DNA from: Plakobranchus ocellatus
Lineage: Eukaryota > Mollusca > Gastropoda > Plakobranchidae
NCBI GenBank assembly: GCA_019648995.1
Contig: BLXT01004001.1
Coordinates: 462,418 to 487,839 of the forward strand
DNA: 25,422 bases
Direction of reading: 5' to 3'
Both the position numbers and the translations under genes were made by a program. The notes under the pieces are model-generated. The model worked only from the letters and a program-made list of their open reading frames with translations, was not told where the DNA came from and did not search any database. Of the stretch, positions 10,570 through 20,316 are shown one piece after another; within the stretch, counting starts at the first letter, position 1, and the number at the start of each line of letters is the position of its first letter.

Positions 10570-10588
10570 CTTGATATCAAAGCTAGCC
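10570..10588 (-). CDS. candidate 19-nt terminal coding exon after the short-tail anchor
   Basis: The minus strand shows a strong acceptor (ttatttttctttcag), 19 bases beginning GGCTAG, and a donor GTAATC. Joined in phase 0 to the anchor exon it adds one Gly and then stops at TAG, so the protein would end right at its hydrophobic tail, as GPI-signal proteins do. The stop lies only 13 nt before the next junction, so it need not trigger decay. The alternative is that the anchor exon is itself terminal, with its stop at 11260-11258. Confidence 0.3.
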
Positions 10589-10693
10589 CTGAAAGAAAAA
10601 TAAAATAGTTCATATTATTATAAACTTGAAAAATATTCACGGCTGTCATTGACGTGAATTTTTCATTAATGAATACACATTTTGACAAGATAA

Positions 10694-10738
<45 letters not shown>

Positions 10739-11013
10739 AGAGAGAGAGAAAGAGAGAGAGAGAGAGTGACACAAAGAGAGAAAAAGGGAGAGACAGACAG
10801 AAAGAGAGAAAAAATCAGAGAGAAAGAGAGAGNNNNNGAGAGAGAGAAAGAGAGAGCGACAAAAAAAAAGAAAGAGAGACAGACAGGCAGAAAGAGAGAA
10901 AAAATCAGAGAGAAAGAGAGTGAGAGAAAGAGAGAGAGCGACAAAAAGAGAGAAAGAGAGAGAAAGAGAAATACAAAAAAGAGAGAACAAGTCAGAGAAA
11001 GAGAGAGAGAGAG

Positions 11014-11078
<65 letters not shown>

Positions 11079-11090
11079 AAGAGAGAAGTT
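10694..11090. repeat. long imperfect GA tract with GATA block
   Basis: About 400 nt of GA, GAAA and GACA units with a short (GATA)n block near 11013-11033. It contains an assembly gap. The Arg/Glu-rich and Ser/Leu-rich open frames across it are not genes. Confidence 0.95.
10833..10837. other. five-base N gap
   Basis: Five N characters interrupt the GA tract. True repeat length here is uncertain because assemblers collapse or join such tracts. Confidence 0.99.
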
Positions 11091-11121
11091 TGATTCTAGT
11101 GGAGACATACATTTCTCCTAC

Positions 11122-11127
11122 TTTATT
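11122..11127 (-). terminator. candidate polyadenylation signal AATAAA
   Basis: AATAAA on the minus strand lies about 130 nt downstream of the TAG that ends the unspliced anchor exon (11260-11258), a normal distance for a short 3' UTR. It stands just before the GA tract. AATAAA is frequent by chance in AT-rich DNA, so confidence is limited. Confidence 0.35.
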
Positions 11128-11275
11128 CAATCAATATAAATATTCAGTTTAAGTAAAATAAAAACAGTGATGGAAGCTGCACAGAGAATTTCATTTGCAA
11201 AGAAAAACTAAAAATTTTTCTATAGTTGCGAAATGCTTGATCTGCTTTTACTTTGCTCTAAATAAATTTACTCAC

Positions 11276-11364
11276 GGACACGGGTGCAAGGAGTACAATA
11301 CAAAAGGCAGGAATTACCATCACACCAGACACCGATAAGCCTGGTGAGCTTGATGGTGCCAGCG
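11276..11364 (-). CDS. short-tail membrane-anchor exon (GPI-signal-like)
   Basis: This 89-nt exon has a T-rich acceptor ending aacag and donor GTGAGT, phase 1 in and phase 0 out. With the C from M3 its first codon is CCG, preserving the Cys-Pro junction. It encodes LAPSSSPGLSVSG followed by a hydrophobic run (VMVIPAFCIVLLAPVS). A small-residue site, a short spacer and a hydrophobic C-terminus are the layout of a GPI-attachment signal. The protein ends one residue later if spliced to 10588, or after VSKFI if read through to TAG at 11260-11258, so there is no cytoplasmic domain in either case. A very short-tailed type I transmembrane protein is the alternative. No second copy of this exon was found after the other microexons. 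Confidence 0.68.
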
Positions 11365-13643
11365 CTGTTTTTTTTTTTGATAGGGGAAAACAAACAAATA
11401 CAAGGAATACTAACAAGATTAGACATATTTTATGGACCTTTGTTTGCATATCTGTGTATAAACATAATCAAACATGTAAAATTTCTTTACCAGGATGAGT
11501 TACTAGTAATGCCAGTTCTATTGTAACTAAATGATAAAGCAAAACACCAACAGATATCAAATATTAGATATCAATTGCAATGAGTACTTCTGACGATTAA
11601 ATTTTCATATCTGAATAGCATGTTGCCATTTCAGTATTGTCTGCTTTCCCTCTGCTAAAACGTCAGCATGCATATTTGTAAAACTGTGCTGGCTGTTATT
11701 TAACTTACGCCATACAACTTGTTTTATGGGACGGTTTTATAGAGATGAACTCAAGTGTTGAATTTGTTGTGTATATTATGATGCTTTCCATTATGTGTAA
11801 AGCCAGTTGGGTTTATGGTATTTTCCAAGATAAGCAACACAAATTTTCTCTAAGGATAGATCTATCATAATGTTGCTGAAGGAAAACCAAATTGAAAGAA
11901 AACAGTGGAGAATACAAGCGTCACTAAAGAATCATTGATGATCTCATTAAGGTAGAGCAGTCATAGTTTCTGTTTTTAAATAAACACTTGAAACCCTTCT
12001 CAAATCTGTTATGTGCTGAGATAAAGCTAGACTTGGAAAGGCTGAACTTTTGATCTAGCCTAGTTTAATTGTAATATTCATTAAAATTCTAAATCAGCAT
12101 CAGCTAGGCCGATTAGTTTAACAGTGCTATCATTATTATCTTAAACTTTGTTTGCCTTTATAGACCTAAGAATTTGTAGAAAGTTTTCAAAGGAAACATT
12201 ATTCACAGGAAGTTGTAGCAAGGTAGTCTTGAGCACAGATAAACTTGGGATGCCTAGAAACTCTCAGAGATGTTTCGTATCAGAATATTGCTAACCATTT
12301 TTACATAAGACGGTAATTAACAGTCTTTTGCCGAGACCAGGGTCAAACAGAACCATTTTAGGGTGTTACTCCGTAGATATCATTAATAGCAATGTAGCTA
12401 AATTTGTAACAGACACTTGCATGAGAGACAAACCGCGAAAAGACACAAGTAATGTGGTTTTCATAAAGCATGTTTGAAGGGAATATATCTGTTATGTGAA
12501 GAGCACGTAACAGTTCGGAAGAAAATCAAAACAAAACAAAAAAACATGAAACAAGAATATAAGGCTCTAAAGACATTGGTAGGACGATTGATTCTATGAG
12601 TGTGGATTGAGTCTGGATCAAGATTTGAATATAGACTTGGAATACATTATATTGTGCTACAGCCTTGTTTATTTGTAATGCATGGTCAGATTTTGAGTTG
12701 CCTAAATTGGACCCTTTTTTGTTAAACAGTGTTATTTTGTTTAAGCTTTGTTTACCCTTTTAGATCTAGAGATTTCTAGAAAGTCTCGCATATTGCGATC
12801 CTGTTGTCCACACGTTTAACTCCCCGACGTCCTTCTGATCTAATCCCCCTACCGTGACAATGATTATCAATTGTTATTGTAAACAACAATAAGAGCAACA
12901 ACAGTAACAACAGCAACAGCAAAAACAACAGCAAAAACAACAGCAATAACAACAACAACAATATAAAACATTATAATAGTCCAAAATGTAAAAATATTGG
13001 GCGTAGAAAACAGACAAAGAGGTCAATTGAGTGAACAAGAAGAGCAAGATCCTTGAAATTAATGGACGGGATGAGATTTGGCTAACTATTAAGACTGACA
13101 CGAAACTGTCGAGTGATGGTGAGTAGAATAGAACTCAGCCTAAAATTGATGCCGTGACTTTATGTTGACAATCGTTTCGGAACGTGACATAATTATCTAT
13201 TTTACTTCTTTGTATAGAACTAGGCTTTCCCTTTATCAGCACTGAGATGTTTCTAAGAAATATAAAACTAATCTTGGACTGCAGTGTCTAAATATAGTTT
13301 AATCGTGTATTGTAAATCTGTCACTTAATAGATCTAAGGTCTGAGAAACTGCGAAATAAATACAAAAAAAAACAAAAACAAAGCAAAAACCAAAGAAAAA
13401 TAAACAAATAAACGGATTTCGACATCTTTCACATCAAGTGTACAGAGGTGTAACGCAGACATGACTCTTCCCCTTTAACAATAAATCTTAGACCACCTTT
13501 CAATAAGTCTGTTTCCTCTTTCAGGAGCATACAAAGGTGCTCCTTTTCACAAGCTGGATCTATTGCACACAAAAATGTTTGAAAGAGAGACACAGACGTA
13601 AAACAGCAAAATAACGCCGAGTAAACTTAAGACTTGCACTTAC
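11365..13643 (-). other. intron after M3, with a diverged direct repeat
   Basis: A 2.3-kb intron separates M3 from the short-tail anchor exon. Segments near 12118-12184 and 12722-12785 are similar (both contain a form of ttaarctttgttt followed about 25 nt later by tagaaagt), about 600 nt apart. A CAA/CAG tract lies at 12880-12962. No exon was recognised. Confidence 0.5.
12880..12962. repeat. CAA/CAG-rich trinucleotide tract
   Basis: Mixed CAA, CAG and AAT units over about 80 nt in the M3 to anchor intron. The poly-Leu and poly-Cys frames across it are repeat artefacts. Confidence 0.9.
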
Positions 13644-13652
13644 GACATTTTC
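13644..13652 (-). CDS. microexon M3 (9 nt), Arg-Lys-Cys
   Basis: The minus-strand 9-mer GAAAATGTC lies between attttttccacag and GTAAGT. With the last A of exon A3 it reads AGA AAA TGT C, giving Arg-Lys-Cys. It is the branching point of the locus: both the short-tail anchor exon at 11364 and exon B2 at 7980 follow it in frame and both complete a Pro codon. Confidence 0.85.
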
Positions 13653-14132
13653 CTGTGGAAAAAATAATATTGATTATAAATAACTTATTATTAACTGCGT
13701 TCTGGAGTAATAATCTAAAATTTTCTGACACAAAATCGCGCTTATTGCATCATAAAGTCAAACGTACAGTTTCAGTGTTAAGGAAATCTAATCTGATCCT
13801 CTCCTTAGAGGTTAACTTTTGATGCAGGTCTCTGTCGCCAGTCACGTTAAAATGTCACCTGTCTCAGACTTTACGAGCATGCCTCACAATGATAGCTATA
13901 GAATTTCATGTACTTTGTTATACATGAGGCTCACGTTAACCCTTAGATTGGATCAACATGAAACATGCCATTTGAGATTAATTTACTCTAACAATTCAAA
14001 TAAAAAGATATTCACTTCGTTCCCATATTAGTTTTTACGTAAGATTTATAAAATAAAACCGTTCAGTATATTTTCATTATTTTCCTTCTCGTTTAAGATG
14101 ATTTTTTTTTAATGAAGGATACACTAACTTAC

Positions 14133-14358
14133 TTGGTTTCAATTTTACTTCAGGCAAATTATAATCATAGCGCACTGGTCCTTTACGGCCAGGCCAAGTC
14201 AAGGAGATTTGTCCATGGCTCATGTCTTTGATTCCAATAGTAAAGTTAGCTCTGAGCCGAAACGTGTCTTTTCCAACTTGTTCGCAGCTACAGGCGTTTG
14301 GAAAGTAATGCTTTGTCACACAAAAACCAATTTGAGGAATATTAAATGGAGTGCAGAA
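14133..14358 (-). CDS. exon A3, second half of ectodomain cassette 3
   Basis: This 226-nt exon has acceptor tctttgttcacag and donor GTAAGT, phase 0 in and phase 1 out. It encodes FCTPF, IGFCVTK, FPNACSC, FRLRANFT with a sequon, MSHGQISLTWPG and YDYNLPEVKLKP. The four cysteines align with A1 and A2. It is nearly the same as A2 from MSHG to WPG, down to synonymous positions. It is linked to B3 by a 1.5-kb intron and to M3 by a 480-nt intron. Confidence 0.92.
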
Positions 14359-15861
14359 CTGTGAACAAAGAAATCGTTTGAAATTTTATTTACTACTTCA
14401 GTCAAAAGAAAAAGAAATTGACATTTGTATTTTTACACAATATATCCAATTTGTTCGTGAGTAGTCCTGCTTAGTCAGACGCTTTTTTCCTCTGTAAATC
14501 TAAAACATTACTGTCTTTTTTTGGCTATTGTGTAACCTCTTTAGTTTAACGATCTAAACAATGATGAGCCCACTACATCTTGACAACGGCATTATCGGAA
14601 GGCGATTCAAGAATTCTTTGGTACAGATATGAAGAAGTGCGGATGTAAACTACCACACATAGTTTTATTTCTCTGAAACTGTAGCCATGCAGAATGATAC
14701 ATTTCTGCGATCTGTCTGTAGCTTTCAAAAGTCCTTGAGATAAAGGACCGCTCACTAGTCTTTATCAGCTTTAATGGCGTTCTCGTTGGCATGGAAACGG
14801 CATCCTTAGAGATTAGAAAACGGAGAAAAAATCTGAGGCGGCTAAGTCTCGCGAATACGCTGGGTGTAGCTGTTCAGATTTCTGGAAAGCTTGCTGTCAC
14901 TCAAGAGTTTTCCACCTTTTCCCACTGATTCAGGCCGCAATTTTATCAGATAACCCGGCAAGTAACGTACTGTACTTTTTTTAAATTTTATGGTGGACAG
15001 TCACAGTGATACCTTCGCAATACTGGAAATAAAACAGCATGAACTTTCCAAAAAAAAAAGAAGGGAGGAGAAGGGGGTTTCCATTATAAGAGATTTTCCT
15101 GAATGTATTTTACCGCGCAGACACCATATTCATGTGAATATGGACATTTCAGTTGACCGTACATTTTTTAAAGTTTCATTTGATAGCTGTCCAACAGTTT
15201 CTGTCAGTCCTGTAGAATCAATTTCTTTATTACAGAAACAATCTATTGTACCACAACGAGTGATGGGCGCTCTTTGTGACTTTATCTATCATTGATATCT
15301 ATCCGTATTTGAATCTTCTACCCTACAATGTCACACTATTATAGCATGGTCAATTTTCTCCATAAATCTGATAATTTCCTAAAATGTTTCTAAGATGATT
15401 TTCCTTGAAAGAGATAAAAAAGTGACTGTTGAGCGATACTCAACAGGCTCCATTATAAAGCTTCAACAAAGTAAAAAAAAACCAATGTTTTTTGTTGTGG
15501 GTGATTTTATTGAAAATCCACATAAATACTGAAATATTAAAGTTGTATTTTCTTAAAATTTTGTACTTGCATTCCAAATAAAAAGCTTAAAGGCTGGGAG
15601 AACTTTCATTAACTTACAACGATCGTTTTATAAGCAGACAATCGACTTGAACCCCCAAGAATTGTTTGTTTATGAATTATATCGAGAAAACTTTTAGTGA
15701 GGTTTCATTATAAGATAGACGGATGAGTTTTAGAAGGGAACAAGATTGGAATAACATTGAAACTGGCATCACTTCATACAAAAGAATTTCGGGTCACCAA
15801 TAACCATTTGTGTGAATTTATAAACTTACAAATGATATCTAAACCACATATTTAAACCCAC
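14359..15861 (-). other. intron between B3 and A3
   Basis: A 1.5-kb intron. A 101-codon plus-strand open frame at 14990-15295 lies within it. It is the longest frame here without obvious low complexity, but I recognise no domain, it starts in AT-rich sequence and it has no neighbours. I treat it as chance. Confidence 0.5.
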
Positions 15862-16058
15862 CAGTAAAGCTTTGCTTAATTTTCCATTTCTTCTTGTTTT
15901 GTATTCAAAATGCGGCCAGACATCTTTCTCAAAGCTGTATCTGGAACTGTTGCCGGACACATCAAGTTCTAATATCGTGTAGTCCTCGCCTTCCACCTGA
16001 TAATCCAATGCACATTGAAAGGATGGCGTGATTTGAAATTTTGTTATGTTTGGCTCAG
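15862..16058 (-). CDS. exon B3, first half of ectodomain cassette 3
   Basis: This 197-nt exon has acceptor aattttgttttcag and donor GTGGGT, phase 1 in and phase 0 out. With the C from M4 the first codon is CCT, giving Cys-Pro-Glu-Pro-Asn, where Asn starts a NIT sequon. It encodes one cysteine in FQC, YQVEGEDYT, LELDVSGNSS (sequon), RYSFEKD, WPHFEYKTR and NGKLSKAL. GTGGGT is a weak donor; a stronger GTAAGT lies 28 nt downstream at 15834-15829, but using it would shift the frame into exon A3, so the upstream site fits the cassette. Competition between the two could produce aberrant transcripts. Confidence 0.9.
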
Positions 16059-16253
16059 CTGAAAACAAAATTAAAAAGAGAAAATGAGCATCTCGACATG
16101 GCCGATATATGGATTATGAGAACGTTGATTGACGTCACGAACCACACTTGTCCTTACGTCTAGAGAGGCTATAGTGGCGACATTAACATACATCGCATGG
16201 AGGAGATCGAGACAAACAGCTCCAGGCAACGGGTGAGCACTACAGACTATTGT

Positions 16254-16345
16254 AATGGCTTAGGGATGTAATATTACTATTATCTTATGGTTCCTTTAAG
16301 ATAAGATACCGTAAGATAACGATAAAATTACATCCCTAAGCCATT
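16254..16345. mobile_element. 92-bp foldback (MITE-like) inverted repeat
   Basis: The 19 nt from 16254 (aatggcttagggatgtaat) are an exact inverted copy of 16327-16345, and the inner halves remain partly complementary (tatcttatgg against gttatcttac). The whole could fold into one long hairpin. The size and structure suggest a small non-autonomous foldback element, but no target-site duplication was certain and no second copy occurs in the window. Confidence 0.6.
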
Positions 16346-17796
16346 TATTATTATATCAAGATATCAATTGTAATAAATCATCCAAGAAGTTCAATAATTT
16401 ACCATTTAGAGGCCATAATATAAACTTCAGTTACTCCATCTCAAAACCGAATAGCTTTGTATATTCTCTTTTTCTCTCGGCTTTGTCCTCAGTCTGCAGC
16501 CCGATCCAGTTTAGGCAAACAAATTCGCTATAGGGAAATTCAATGAAAGGTTGCACATCATATCCAGTCGGAGGATGTCAAATTGAGTTTCAACATCGGT
16601 GTTTGTGAACCAAGACGAAAAGTATCTATAAAAGCAATACACTGACATCGAGAAAGCCCATAGACTCAATAGCCAAACAATACTGACTCGATAGAAATAT
16701 TATAGAAGTAGTATTGATCCAAACAACAAAAGTATACAATTAATTCAAGGCTGCAATGTCCTTTACAGATGGAACATGTAGAGTTTTTTTCCAGGGGCGA
16801 GGGCACCCATGCAGACGGTACGTTTACAGAGTTCACTAGCGACCAGGCTATCTGAGGGAACACTGTGATTGGGATGAGCTGCGGCGGCACCAGCAGCACT
16901 CCGGATACAGGAACCAGCAGATTTCTGACTATCACCCAAGACTTACATAGGTACGGTGACGATGAATCCAGCCGCTTACTGCCCTATACGCAAGGAATTC
17001 TGCTCTTGAAGTATATTATACTTCAAATCGAGGTTGTAAGATCAGCTGCTCGTGGTACACTGCCTGTGGTCTCGCCATCGTAGTTTTTATATCAGCGAAG
17101 GAAAACAGTCCAATAATGTATATGGCATGGATGAAAGGCATCCAAAATCTTGGGATAATTAGCTCTGTGACCGGTATAGTCTTCAGTTTAAAATCCAATC
17201 TTGTCGATTTTTCATCCATTTGCAATGAGTCACGTACAGAATGTTATTGCAAATTAAAGTCCTATGTAGGCCCACATTTTAAATACGTATTGCCTAAAGC
17301 GTGATTTAAATAGACAAAACTGTACCCGAAGTTTGACAAGAACTCTACGAACCCGAGACTTAACAATTTTCAAGATTTAAAACAGATGCGAAACGAATTT
17401 CTAGCATGATCGATACAGGCTAAGGAACAAGTTGAGTTAACCAAAATGCCTTATTTGTCACAAAAAATCATCGGCAAACCGCCCGCTCTTAAAACAAACC
17501 ATAACGCTATGGAAGAGTCATAATTTCAAAACTGCTGGTCTGCTTTATATCTTTTCTCTGGAATGGTCAAAAAGCAACCAACTAAACAGTTCACGTCATT
17601 TCTGCTGCTTAACTGATAGGAAAAGATATCATTTTACTCCCTGCAGACCCACGATAATACCTAAGACTCCTGGCTGTGAGACCCAAAACTCTAAACTCAT
17701 TTGCGCATACAAAGTAAAAACAAACATACCCAACCTTAAAAGTACAAATGTACTTGGTCTTTCAAACATAACACGTCTAAAGGATGCCTTACACAT

Positions 17797-17797
<1 letters not shown>

Positions 17798-17827
<30 letters not shown>
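17798..17827. repeat. CA dinucleotide microsatellite
   Basis: About 15 AC units in the M4-B3 intron. The Cys-Val frame on the minus strand is a repeat artefact. Confidence 0.97.
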
Positions 17828-17829
<2 letters not shown>

Positions 17830-18662
17830 TATCTACCAGCTCTAAGACTTTCGATTAACAAAAAAAAAAAAAACATGCAACAGTTAATTTGAACATTATT
17901 AACGAGTATGGCCACTTAAAGCTTTTTTTATGTTTTGTAGGGTATATTTTAGTTGATATGCATTAAAACTTATCTCGCCAAGGCGTGTAATGATTCTTGA
18001 TCCCTCTACCTTGAGCGATATCAAAGTGAGGCATCAGATAAAAACCAGATTTTGAAAACAGAAGATACTGAGCCAATCATGAGAGTAACACGGACTGGAG
18101 AAAACAGTCTAGGCATTCTTACACTATAGATAGTTCAGAGCTCTAGGCCCGCTTCTTATCAAGTTATTGCGATGTGTGTAATAAGACAATTCAATTTGAA
18201 AAAAAAAATTGAGGAGGTACATAATTTGATATTGGTGCACTTTGAACTTGAAAAAGGACGTGAAGTAATGTTTTTCAAGAAAATCTGCAACGTTAAGCTT
18301 CTGGAGAATCTCAAACCCTACACATCCACAAAAAAGATGCCGATCCAAAAGAAAGGCAAAAGAGAAGGAAGGAAAACTCATCCTCAATGCGCTTGAACCA
18401 TGATTTCATTCACAAAGACCCTTTCTTTGGCAAAAATCTATCAGAGTCGAGGATCGCGAGAATCTGCTCGGTGAGCTCGATTGCTTGAAATCTTGATGTA
18501 ATTTAGCAATGAAATGTAAAAACCAACAGAAAAAAGGCGAACCACTATGTTCTTACTATTTTTGAATGTTATCGATCTAAGTGCGTGCACATTGTGGTAT
18601 CTGCCCTTACGTATAATAAGATAGTGTACAATAAGAAAACTATAGTACACAGTTTTACTTAC

Positions 18663-18671
18663 GACAGGATT
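18663..18671 (-). CDS. microexon M4 (9 nt), Glu-Ser-Cys
   Basis: The minus-strand 9-mer AATCCTGTC lies between ctttctttccacag and GTAAGT, the best-defined acceptor of the four microexons. With the last G of exon A4 it reads GAA TCC TGT C, giving Glu-Ser-Cys, and exon B3 completes the next codon as Pro. Introns of 1645 and 2604 nt flank it. Confidence 0.82.
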
Positions 18672-20316
18672 CTGTGGAAAGAAAGGCAGAAAAAACAAAG
18701 TAATTTGAGCTGCTATATCTTATGATTTTGAAATCAGTTCTTGGTTTGGTTTTGCCAGTTTTGTTTCGGTTGGAGGTTTTCTTTAATATAATCAAACCTT
18801 TTTTTATGCTGTAAAAAGTGAAACTATATGGCTCTCGCCATTATTAGAATATATTTCACAATTCCTTTATGATGACTTAAAGAATCTAATAAGTTGAAAT
18901 TAACCATGGCGATCATGCTATGTCACTCCACTTGGATCAAATACAAATTTAAGGCAGTATAATTTGATAAGCGAACGAAAAAAGAAAATTATTAATGCAG
19001 CAAACACGCACACCCTACAACTAACGGTTTGCCTGGATCTGAGCATACATTGCAAAATGATAGGATTTAGAGCATTTAATTATAGTTGAAGCCACAAACA
19101 TAGGTGTTGCAATAAAATGAATGTGTGCAAAAGACATTGACAAACAATTTAAGTTATTTATTTGAATTTAAGCAACCCTAGAATGAATTACATGGCCTTC
19201 ACTAAGTTAAAAGATTCGTATTTTTTTTATTTATAATGTTAATTTCGTTCACGGGCCAGGCTGAGGCGAGGAAAATTCGTGGGAATTTGAAGAAAACTGG
19301 CTATTATAAAAAAATATTTAGGATTTTTCTTGACGTATGTTAAGTGGCGATCAAATGGGGCTGACAAAATACATATTAGTTCCATGGAGACATTAACATT
19401 GTTTATGGATAAAAACAATTGCGTTAACTTTGACATTCACAGTAATATCTGCAAATTTTTTAAATTGAAAGACCAAGTGCATCTTTATTTTGATATTTTT
19501 CTTTTCATAATCGGAATAAAAAATTATCTTATCAAATAATTTTTGTGGATTCTTAACTGTCTTACTAAGCAAGATACGCAATTATGAACTAAGAGAAAGC
19601 CAAAAAATTGCAAATTCCCAGGTCCATATTTAGAGGAATACATCCTTCATTTTTTTGTGATATCTGACGAAGTACTGTTACTAAGACTGTCTAAAAAAAG
19701 GGATTGCCATTGCAAAATTATGTTTTTTTAAACTTCGCTTATATTTTGAACTTCCTCAAAAGGGAACAGAAAAAAAAAAAACTAGTTAAATTTGATTAAT
19801 GTAGCGTGGTAATATATAGTAGGGACAGAATTTACAACATTCTCCTTTTCTTTTTTCTGCTCCTTCCTTTCCGTCTGTGCCCGTTTCTCTTGCTTTGCCT
19901 CTATCTTTTGTCCCCTACCTCTCTCTCTCTCTTCCTGTTTCTCTTTCTCTTTTCCCGTTCCATTTTCTCACTCTCTCTTTTTCTCTCTGTCTCTCACTTT
20001 CTATATTGCAAGTAATTAAAACTGAAACCTTTGCATCCCCTCTATCTTTTGCTTGCTCTCTCTCTCTCTGACTCTTGCTATCTCTCTCTTTCTCGCCCAC
20101 TATCTCTCTCTCTCTGTTCCTCTTCCGTTCTCCCACTCTCTCTTTCTCTCTTTCTCTGTCTCTTATTACTTTCTTTGCTACAAGTAGTTCAAATTGTAAC
20201 ATGAACAAACACTGCCTAAGATCAGATTAACATATTCACAAGATAGCAACTTATAATAGATTCTGTTATCTGAGATTATTAGCACAACGAAAAACACAAC
20301 AGATGATTGTGCTCAC
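18672..20316 (-). other. intron between A4 and M4
   Basis: A 1.6-kb AT-rich intron. It contains the CT tract at 19915-20162 and no recognisable exon on either strand. Confidence 0.5.
19915..20162. repeat. interrupted CT (GA) tract
   Basis: Two CT-rich blocks, about 19915-20005 and 20054-20162, are joined by unrelated sequence that includes a repeated TGCAAGTA-like spacer. It is inside the A4-M4 intron. Ser/Leu-rich and Arg/Glu-rich open frames here are repeat artefacts. Confidence 0.9.

Larger units (their letters stand above)
16059..18662 (-). other. intron between M4 and B3
   Basis: A 2.6-kb intron holding a foldback element (16254-16345), a GC-richer patch at about 16860-17200 with overlapping open frames on both strands, an almost perfect 21-nt palindrome at 17006-17026, and a CA microsatellite. 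A hydrophobic minus-strand frame at about 17180-17100 follows a cacag but lacks a good pyrimidine tract and the Pro codon seen at the other junctions, so it is not called as an exon. Confidence 0.45.

Noticed and set aside
10646..11130. Ser/Leu-rich and Arg/Glu-rich frames up to 154 codons
   Set aside because: They translate the GA tract and cross a 5-N gap, with no complexity beyond the repeat.
14990..15295. 101-codon plus-strand frame
   Set aside because: No domain recognised, isolated, and inside the B3-A3 intron. A homology search would settle whether it is a transposon fragment.
16840..16935. Minus-strand frame VPVSGVLLVPP resembling the SVSGVMVIP of the short-tail anchor
   Set aside because: The resemblance is limited to a few residues and the frame does not match the phase required after M4.
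17016..17185. Minus-strand hydrophobic frame (FWMPFIHAIYIIGLF) after a cacag
   Set aside because: Phase 1 fits, but the pyrimidine tract is weak and the junction would give Gln rather than the Pro found at every other M junction. Not enough to call an anchor exon after M4.
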